DNA from: Candidatus Cloacimonadota bacterium | GTDB lineage: Bacteria > Cloacimonadota > Cloacimonadia > Cloacimonadales > TCS61 | Direction of reading: 5' to 3' | Assembly: GCA_030667725.1 (NCBI GenBank) | Contig: DAOUVH010000001.1 | Span: 1 to 32,086 of the forward strand | DNA: 32,086 nt | In this document: positions 27,631-32,086 of the stretch, piece after piece | Layout: each line of letters begins with the position of its first letter | How positions within the stretch are numbered: position 1 is the first letter of the stretch | The notes under the pieces: generated by a model | Told to the model about the DNA's origin: nothing | What the model saw: the letters and a program-made list of their open reading frames with translations, nothing else | The model's database searches: none | Program-made: the position numbers and the translations under genes

Positions 27631-27649
27631 TAGTTTTATAATAAAACTA
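27631..27649 (+). promoter_or_regulatory. Perfect palindrome, possible operator
   Basis: TAGTTTTATAATAAAACTA is a 19-base perfect inverted repeat (9+1+9). It starts 2 bases after the candidate -10 box, so it would cover the transcription start. This is the usual place and symmetry for a dimeric repressor site. In AT-rich DNA chance palindromes occur, so it is tentative. Confidence 0.4.
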
Positions 27650-27790
27650 TGAATAAAAAATTACCTTAATTATCATTCTAGCTATGTGCAAATTTATAAA
27701 TTGTAATTTAATTTATAATATATTATGAATAATTTAATATTGACAAATAGTTAACGTTTCCAGTTATTTCCTATCGAAAATAAAAATAAA

Positions 27791-27878
27791 GGAATAATAA
27801 TGATATATTTGCCCGGATTTACCTGACGGTTTTGCAAAATTCCAACAGGAGACTCTTTCGGGCAGAGAGGATTATTCC
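27791..27878 (+). ncRNA. Candidate structured leader element (possible riboswitch) upstream of yedE
   Basis: Two nested helices can be read directly. The outer one pairs GGAATAAT (27791-27798) with ATTATTCC (27871-27878), 8 of 8. The inner one pairs TTTGCCCG (27808-27815) with CGGGCAGA (27859-27866), 8 pairs including one G-U. Inside are two small hairpins: ACC-TGAC-GGT (27821-27830) and TTCC-AACA-GGAG (27840-27851). The G/C-rich inner helix stands out in an otherwise AT-rich spacer. The AGGAG of the last hairpin is complementary to the anti-SD CTCCT further down, giving a way to switch. It does not match any riboswitch consensus I know. Folding was done by eye only. Confidence 0.5.
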
Positions 27879-27933
27879 AATAATTTCAAAAAAAATTACC
27901 ATTTCAGGTGTACTCCATGTTTGTTCTGATCGA

Positions 27934-27973
27934 ACTCCTCATTAATAAAAAAAAATAAAATTTAATTAGGAGT
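27934..27973 (+). promoter_or_regulatory. SD-sequestering hairpin in front of yedE
   Basis: ACTCCT (27934-27939) is complementary to the yedE ribosome-binding site AGGAGT (27968-27973). After one mismatch the pairing continues for 5 more bases (ATTAA 27941-27945 with TTAAT 27962-27966), leaving a 16-base A-rich loop. Formed, this hairpin would hide the Shine-Dalgarno sequence of yedE and block translation. Confidence 0.55.
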
Positions 27974-27977
27974 AAAA

Positions 27978-29045
27978 ATGAAAAATTTCTTTTCCACAAA
28001 AAATGGCATTATCATTGTCGGTTCTATTATTGGAATTTTAGCTGCAACTCTTCAAAAATTGGGAAACCCGCCCAATATGGGATTATGTATTGCCTGTTTC
28101 GAGCGTGACATTGCAGGAGCATTAGGGTTACACAGAGCAGGAGTAGTTCAATATATTCGTCCTGAAATAATTGGACTCTTACTCGGATCATTTCTAATTT
28201 CTCTCACTCTTAAAGAATTCAAGCCCAGAGGTGGTTCATCATCTATCATTCGCTTTTCCCTTGGCTTTTTTGCCATGATAGGTGCACTAGTATTTCTGGG
28301 ATGCCCATGGCGTGCATTCCTGCGTTTAGCCGGTGGAGACTTAAATGCGATAATCGGGATTCTTGGATTAGTATTTGGTGTATTTATTGGAACTGTTTTC
28401 ATCAGAAAGGGGTACAATCTGGGGAGATCAATGCCTTCAGGACATAAAGCTGCAGGATATATCATGCCGGTAATAATGGTAGCTTCGTTGCTGATGCTGG
28501 CATTCCAATTCAAACCAATATTCTTCAGTGAGAAAGGTCCCGGAGCGATGCATGCTCCACTTATTATCAGCTTGATCGCCGGACTTATAATCGGAGGATT
28601 AGCTCAAAGAAGCCGTTTCTGCACCATGGGTTCGATTCGTGATATTTTCATCGTCAAGGATTTCCATCTTTTCAGCGGAGTAGCAGCCTTTGCTATTTCA
28701 GCTTTTGTTATGAACATTATATTCGGACAATTCAAAGTTGGATTTGCAGGACAACCGGTTGCTCATGATCTGCATATATGGAATTTCCTGGGAATGGTTC
28801 TATCCGGTTTAGCATTTGCCCTGGCAGGTGGATGTCCGGGTCGTCAACTTATTCTAAGCGGTGAAGGAGACACCGATGCATCCATTTTCGTATTGGGAAT
28901 GTTAGGTGGAGCAGCTTTTTCCCACAATTTTGCTATGGCATCATCTCCCAATGGAATTGGAACATTTGGAGCATATGGAACTATTATCGGTATTGTATTC
29001 TGTCTAATCATCGGTTTTAGTATGATCCAAAAAAGAAAAATATAA
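27978..29045 (+). CDS. yedE: YedE-family putative selenium transporter
   Basis: Polytopic inner-membrane protein (355 residues, about 9-10 hydrophobic segments) of the YeeE/YedE sulfur-transport superfamily, in the branch tied to selenium use. It has two pseudo-repeat halves. The thiol/selenol-handling cysteines typical of the family are visible: C37 and C40 in MGLCIACFERDIAGALGLHR, C109 in LGCPWR, C215 in RFCTMGSIRD and C286 in GGCPGRQL. Segments such as VQYIRPEIIGLLLG and LRLAGGDLNA fit the selenium-metabolism subgroup. AGGAG lies 5 bases before the ATG but can be sequestered. It leads a cassette with tusA-like, desulfurase and DUF3343 genes, a combination that comparative genomics links to selenium metabolism. 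Confidence 0.9.
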   Translation: MKNFFSTKNGIIIVGSIIGILAATLQKLGNPPNMGLCIACFERDIAGALGLHRAGVVQYIRPEIIGLLLGSFLISLTLKEFKPRGGSSSIIRFSLGFFAMIGALVFLGCPWRAFLRLAGGDLNAIIGILGLVFGVFIGTVFIRKGYNLGRSMPSGHKAAGYIMPVIMVASLLMLAFQFKPIFFSEKGPGAMHAPLIISLIAGLIIGGLAQRSRFCTMGSIRDIFIVKDFHLFSGVAAFAISAFVMNIIFGQFKVGFAGQPVAHDLHIWNFLGMVLSGLAFALAGGCPGRQLILSGEGDTDASIFVLGMLGGAAFSHNFAMASSPNGIGTFGAYGTIIGIVFCLIIGFSMIQKRKI

Positions 29046-29055
29046 ATAACTAAAT

Positions 29056-29095
29056 CACGAAAATTCACTAAGGAAATATTTAGTGTTACTTCGTG
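29056..29095 (+). repeat. Nested palindromic hairpin between yedE and tusA-like gene
   Basis: Symmetric structure CACGAA - 4 bases - CACTAA - 8-base loop - TTAGTG - 4 bases - TTCGTG; both 6-base helices are perfect. It lies 10 bases after the yedE stop. A further TTAGTGGCTAAA follows before the AGGAGG of the next gene. It could be an intergenic repeat unit, an mRNA-processing site or an internal partial terminator (no T-run follows). Confidence 0.6.
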
Positions 29096-29125
29096 TTCTT
29101 AGTGGCTAAAAATAGGAGGAAAAAA

Positions 29126-29332
29126 ATGAAACAAATTGATACTCGCGGACTTTCTTGTCCCCAACCTGTAGTTTTAGTTTTAAAGGAATTAAGAAACGGA
29201 AAAAGTGAATTTGAAGTACTTATGGATAGTGAAGCATCTTGTGAGAATGTGAAAAGACTTCTAACAAAAAATAAATTGGAATTTGAAACAACAGAAAATA
29301 CAGAGCATATAGTTTATCATGTTAACAGATAG
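29126..29332 (+). CDS. TusA/SirA-like sulfur (selenium) carrier
   Basis: Small 68-residue protein of the TusA/SirA/YedF fold. The defining [11 protein letters not shown] motif with the persulfide-forming C11 in C-P-x-P is intact; a second cysteine sits in EASCENVK. Such proteins carry sulfane sulfur, or in YedF-type systems probably selenium, between a desulfurase and an acceptor. An upstream in-frame ATG at 29093 has no ribosome-binding site, whereas the ATG at 29126 has a perfect AGGAGG, so the short form is chosen. The 3' end overlaps the desulfurase gene by 14 bases. The position between a YedE-type transporter and a selenocysteine-lyase-like enzyme argues for selenium handling. Confidence 0.92.
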   Translation: MKQIDTRGLSCPQPVVLVLKELRNGKSEFEVLMDSEASCENVKRLLTKNKLEFETTENTEHIVYHVNR

Positions 29333-30512
29333 AACACAAAATGGCGTTATCTATTTTGATAACGCCGCTACTTCTTTCCCAAAACCACAATGTGTAACCG
29401 ATGCAGTTATTCGCTATATGACACAAATCGGTGCAAATCCAGGTCGTTCCGGTCATAAGATGGCAATTGAAGCCGGTCAGATCGTCTATAAAGCCAGAAA
29501 GTCTATTGCTGCTCTTTTTGGAGTAAAGAATCCGATGCATGTTATTTTTACCTCCAATGCAACTGAAGCTTTGAACACGGCAATTAAAGGTGTTTTTGAG
29601 AAAGGAGATCATGCCGTCACATCCAGTATGGAGCATAACAGCACGATCCGTCCTTTGCATGAAATGGAAAAAGAAGGAACTATTTCACTTTCTATTATCC
29701 AAGCTGATAAAACCGGAATTCTTGATCCGGAAAATATCAGAAAAGCGATTACAACTAAAACTAAAGCGGTTGTTATAAATCATGCTTCAAATGTGATCGG
29801 TTGTATTCAGCAGATTCGGGAAATTGGCAAGATCTGCCGAGAAAATGGAGTTATCTTCATTGTAGATTGTGCTCAATCTGCCGGAGTAGTTCCGATCGAT
29901 ATTGATCAGGATAATATTGATATTTTGGCTTTTGCAGGTCATAAAGGGTTATATGGTCCAACCGGAACCGGTGGAATGATAATCGCAGATGGATTTGATT
30001 TTAAAAAAATCAAGCCACTTAAATATGGTGGGACAGGTAGTCTTTCCGATAAGATCGAGCAACCGGATTTTCTTCCCGACCGTTTCGAAAGCGGTACTTT
30101 AAATGTAGCAGGATTAAGCGGACTTCTATCCGGTTCCGAATATATTCAAAAAAGAGAAGGTGGAATTGAAGGAATTTTAAAACTCAAAACTGAACTTCAA
30201 AATTATTTCATCCAAAAGGCTAAAGGATTCATAAAAGATTTTTGCTGTTATTCATCTTCCAATCTTCCTTCAACCGGTGTTATAGCCTTCAAAATAAATA
30301 GATATTCCGTCTCTGAGACAACACAAATTCTTTCCGATAAATATGGAATAATGTGCAGACAGGGCTTGCATTGTTCTCCGCTTGCTCACCAAACTATTGG
30401 AACTTTCCCCGAAGGAACTTTGAGATTCGGGTTCAGTATTTTCAACAAAAAAGAGGAAATTGACTTTGCTGTACAAGCTTTAAAATCTATCTCAGAAGGC
30501 AGAAATATATGA
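29319..30512 (+). CDS. Class-V aminotransferase: cysteine desulfurase / selenocysteine lyase
   Basis: PLP-dependent enzyme (397 residues) that removes sulfur from cysteine or selenium from selenocysteine to form an enzyme-bound per-sulfide or per-selenide. Key residues: N-terminal [13 protein letters not shown]105 in SSMEHNS, D183 and Q186 in [11 protein letters not shown] lysine K209 in [12 protein letters not shown], and catalytic C352 in [11 protein letters not shown]. The length and the GLHCSPLAH loop fit the group-II (SufS/CsdA-like) subfamily often found with YedE/YedF. The start overlaps the tusA-like gene; the stop overlaps the DUF3343 gene (ATGA). Whether it prefers Cys or Sec cannot be told from sequence. 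Confidence 0.93.
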   Translation: MLTDRTQNGVIYFDNAATSFPKPQCVTDAVIRYMTQIGANPGRSGHKMAIEAGQIVYKARKSIAALFGVKNPMHVIFTSNATEALNTAIKGVFEKGDHAVTSSMEHNSTIRPLHEMEKEGTISLSIIQADKTGILDPENIRKAITTKTKAVVINHASNVIGCIQQIREIGKICRENGVIFIVDCAQSAGVVPIDIDQDNIDILAFAGHKGLYGPTGTGGMIIADGFDFKKIKPLKYGGTGSLSDKIEQPDFLPDRFESGTLNVAGLSGLLSGSEYIQKREGGIEGILKLKTELQNYFIQKAKGFIKDFCCYSSSNLPSTGVIAFKINRYSVSETTQILSDKYGIMCRQGLHCSPLAHQTIGTFPEGTLRFGFSIFNKKEEIDFAVQALKSISEGRNI

Positions 30513-30724
30513 AAGCTGTGATATTATTTCATTCAACAAATCTGGCTATCTGGGCAGAGAATGAACTCAAAAATCATGAAATCAACTGTAAGGTGATCAG
30601 CGTTCCACGTCATCTCAGTTCAGATTGTGGTTATTGTGTTCAGATAGATGCCGATGATAAAGTAAAAGCAACTAATATTTTAAATACAAATAAAATTGAA
30701 TTTGAAATGATCAAGATTTTATAA
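30509..30724 (+). CDS. DUF3343 family protein
   Basis: 71-residue protein of the DUF3343 family, a putative Se/S carrier. Visible: N-terminal [11 protein letters not shown] (family F-x-S-x-x-x-A-x-x-x-E), C27, and the conserved [10 protein letters not shown] with C40 and C43, a C-G-x-C pair suited to binding a chalcogen or metal. It starts within the stop of the desulfurase gene (ATGA), indicating translational coupling, and is the last gene of the cassette. The function of the family is not experimentally settled; its repeated occurrence with YedE, SirA-like and desulfurase genes suggests a role in selenium delivery. Confidence 0.88.
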   Translation: MKAVILFHSTNLAIWAENELKNHEINCKVISVPRHLSSDCGYCVQIDADDKVKATNILNTNKIEFEMIKIL

Positions 30725-30873
30725 TTGCCCAAATATAAACTGTTCCAAAAAGTAACTACCTTAGAAAGGATTTAATAAATACTAAATAGTATACACAGAT
30801 TGTTAATAATATGTTAACTCTGAAAATCAATTTATTCAACTCCCATACACCATGCACAAGGTATATTGAATCT

Positions 30874-30983
30874 GAAAAGTGTCAGTAATTTTTCATGATA
30901 ATAAGAATGAAAAAGTGTCTTTAGTTTTTCATTCTATTGAGAATGAAAAATTGTCTTTAGTTTGGCATTTTCTTGCTAATTTG
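30874..30983 (+). repeat. 36-base hairpin repeat array, copy 2
   Basis: Three tandem units homologous, in the same order and orientation, to copy 1 at 27451. GTGTCTTTAGTTT (30915) and TTGTCTTTAGTTT (30951) are again 36 bases apart. The perfect hairpin TTCATTCT-ATTG-AGAATGAA lies at 30928-30947, and the array ends in TTTGGCATTTTCTTGCTAA (30961-30979). It lacks the two 30-base GTTGCAG units of copy 1. Together the copies bracket the four selenium genes. Confidence 0.8.
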
Positions 30984-30991
30984 TATATAAT
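30962..30991 (+). promoter_or_regulatory. Strong sigma70-like promoter match
   Basis: TTGGCA (30962-30967), 18-base spacer, perfect TATAAT (30986-30991). It is not followed by a recognisable gene on this strand, only an 18-codon ORF. It is the counterpart of the promoter-like pair at 27599-27628. It might drive an antisense or small RNA toward the convergent glycosyltransferase gene. Confidence 0.4.
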
Positions 30992-31003
30992 AGGAGATTT
31001 AAA

Positions 31004-31060
31004 ATGGAATTTGCTTTAATATTCAGACTAAATTCACACATTAAGTTTGGATTAGTTTAA
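31004..31060 (+). CDS. Possible 18-residue small ORF
   Basis: Frame of 18 codons (MEFALIFRLNSHIKFGLV) preceded by AGGAG at 30992-30996 with 7-base spacing. The AGGAG directly abuts the TATAAT, so a transcript from that promoter would lack the ribosome-binding site; at most one of the two signals can be as drawn. It may be the remnant of a gene cut by rearrangement next to the repeat, or chance. Confidence 0.2.
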   Translation: MEFALIFRLNSHIKFGLV

Positions 31061-31115
31061 GGGGACAACGTCAAGTGTTCGATTAGATTAATACTTCTTC
31101 CCAAAAGTAATTCAT

Positions 31116-32086
31116 TCAAATAGAATTATTATCATATAATTTTCTTAATGCATAAATCATATCCTTTTCCAGGAGTTCAAAATTAAATCTCTTTTGAATA
31201 ACTTCCCGATTATGATTTAAATCTTTATCTTCAAATAGATGAATGATAATATCATCTATTAACTGCTTATCGATCTTATCCTTGAATTCAATAACCTTCA
31301 GCATATCCGATTCAGGCATATTTTCCCCAATAACTGCTGAATACACTTCTTCAGGATAATATCTCCTTGTTATGATCGGCACTTGGCAAGCTGAAGCTTC
31401 TATGATGGGAAGTCCTCTACCTTCAGTCTCACTCGGTAAAGTAATTAAGGAGGCAATATTGAATAAATCTTGAATTTTTATTGGATTATCAAATTTATAG
31501 TAATATTCTAACCTATCGATACTACTAAAAAGAAAACCCAAGAAAACCTTTTTCTGGTATTTTGAATCAATAGAATACAACATTTCCTGAAAATATTTCA
31601 GAATAAATAAATAATAGTTTTCATGTCCAACGATCATTGGTCCTGAGATCAGGAATAGAATATTATTAAAATCATTTTCATGAAACATGTCCCAGAATCT
31701 TCTACTTCCAAATAAACTAGCCAGAATTACAAAATTCACTTCGATTTTCTTTCTTTCGATAATTCGGGTCGGTTGCATGAATATTAAATTTTTTTTATTT
31801 AGATCAAGTTGAAATCCATCCTCAAATCCAGTAATAAATGGTTTTGTGATTGGTTTGGATATTATTGTAGAAATTATTCTATTGATTGATATTGTGCAAA
31901 CTTCTCTTTTTAAATCCGAGAATAAGAAAGTTAATTGCTCCAAAACTTCTATTTTTCTCTGAATATTATCAAATGGTTTAAAAATTTCTGTATCAATTGC
32001 AGTTCCAATTTCACAGACATCTCGTGCTTTAAAACCATGATGTTTAACCAGCATTTCCGATTTTCTCTCATTAATATTCAATTGAA
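31116..32086 (-). CDS. GT4-type glycosyltransferase, N-terminal part outside window
   Basis: C-terminal two thirds of a retaining glycosyltransferase of the GT-B fold (family 4-like), which moves a sugar from a nucleotide donor, typically in cell-surface polysaccharide or glycoprotein synthesis. The frame is open to the right edge; a TTG at 32081 is the first possible start, but upstream codons continue without a stop, and the acceptor-binding N-terminal domain is missing. What is visible: CEIGTAIDTEIFKP (the 'G-x-D-x-x-x-F-x-P' linker), the NLIFMQPTRIIERKKIE strand, and the donor-site segment LPSETEGRGLPIIEASACQV with the E-x7-E motif and following PIITRRYYP. Acceptor and sugar are unknown. 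It converges on the selenium cassette. Confidence 0.85.
   Translation of the reverse strand, partial: QLNINERKSEMLVKHHGFKARDVCEIGTAIDTEIFKPFDNIQRKIEVLEQLTFLFSDLKREVCTISINRIISTIISKPITKPFITGFEDGFQLDLNKKNLIFMQPTRIIERKKIEVNFVILASLFGSRRFWDMFHENDFNNILFLISGPMIVGHENYYLFILKYFQEMLYSIDSKYQKKVFLGFLFSSIDRLEYYYKFDNPIKIQDLFNIASLITLPSETEGRGLPIIEASACQVPIITRRYYPEEVYSAVIGENMPESDMLKVIEFKDKIDKQLIDDIIIHLFEDKDLNHNREVIQKRFNFELLEKDMIYALRKLYDNNSI

Larger units (their letters stand above)
27373..27977 (+). other. 605-base non-coding region before the selenium cassette
   Basis: No protein gene with family resemblance is seen here. In order it holds: a poly-purine stretch after the YbjQ-type stop, an array of 36-base hairpin repeats (27451-27557), two 30-base GTTGCAG-type repeats (27554-27613), a promoter-like pair with a palindrome over its predicted start (27599-27649), a very AT-rich stretch (27660-27739), a second possible -35 box (TTGACA, 27740-27745), a folded element (27791-27878) and an SD-sequestering hairpin (27934-27973). 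The density of structure points to a regulated leader for the downstream operon. Confidence 0.7.
30725..31115 (+). other. 391-base non-coding region after the selenium cassette
   Basis: Separates the cassette from the convergent glycosyltransferase gene. It holds an AT-rich stretch (30725-30873), the second 36-base hairpin repeat array, a promoter-like sequence and an 18-codon ORF. I found no convincing intrinsic terminator for either flanking gene (no stable stem followed by a T-run). Confidence 0.6.

Noticed and set aside
27740..27769. Second promoter TTGACA-N18-TTATTT before the folded leader
   Set aside because: The -35 box is perfect but the -10 match is poor; kept only as a mention in the region description.
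27791..27883. Possible tRNA-Sec gene in the selenium leader
   Set aside because: No T-loop GGTTCGA, no acceptor stem of the right length and no TCA anticodon arm; the fold differs from tRNA.
28148..28513. 121-codon minus-strand ORF opposite yedE
   Set aside because: Antisense shadow of a clear membrane protein gene; no motif.

Overview
The window is AT-rich and densely coded. It looks like a chromosomal segment of an uncultured Gram-negative bacterium of the FCB group, and Candidatus Cloacimonadota is my best guess. The reasons are lipoproteins and an MlaE-type permease (outer membrane), three secreted proteins ending in the same 'NYPNPFNP ... GIYFYKL ... LLLK' C-terminal sorting domain, and the low-GC codon use. 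The taxonomic call is inference; there is no rRNA in the window.

Layout. (1) 1-308: 3' part of a VanZ-family gene. (2) 319-7239, minus strand: a housekeeping run read from right to left: gcvH, gmk, rpoZ, a family-4 uracil-DNA glycosylase, dnaB, mlaE, a thiB-like lipoprotein, trmL, then dapA with its own candidate promoter and a small cysteine-containing protein. Many junctions overlap or abut (ATGA, TAATG, TAAATG). (3) 7322-10034, minus: two overlapping response regulators with opposite c-di-GMP outputs, REC-GAF-GGDEF (synthesis) and REC-PAS-HD-GYP (breakdown). (4) 10247-18075, minus: a bacterial alpha-2-macroglobulin lipoprotein translationally coupled to penicillin-binding protein 1C, the classical yfhM-pbpC periplasmic defence/repair pair. 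(5) 18187-26560, minus: three large secreted surface proteins, one with W-rich repeats and two parallel beta-helix proteins. The two beta-helix genes share a duplicated cassette made of upstream region, signal peptide and first helix coil. (6) 26815-27372, plus: a membrane-anchored YbjQ-type protein. (7) 27978-30724, plus: a four-gene selenium-handling cassette: YedE-type transporter, TusA/SirA-like carrier, class-V cysteine desulfurase/selenocysteine lyase and a DUF3343 protein. (8) 31116-32086, minus: C-terminal part of a GT4-type glycosyltransferase running off the window.

The most interesting region is 27.4-31.0 kb. The selenium cassette is bracketed by two homologous arrays of 36-nt hairpin repeats (27451-27613 and 30874-30983), each running into a promoter-like sequence. 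Upstream of yedE lie a 19-nt perfect palindrome over a predicted start point, a nested G/C-rich folded element (27791-27878), and a second hairpin that would bury the yedE Shine-Dalgarno sequence. One arm of the folded element carries an AGGAG that could compete for the same anti-SD. This layout resembles a translational riboswitch or other structured leader controlling selenium uptake. I do not recognise it as a known riboswitch class. A nested palindrome also separates yedE from tusA.

All functional calls come from reading protein motifs and gene context; no database search or folding program was run.
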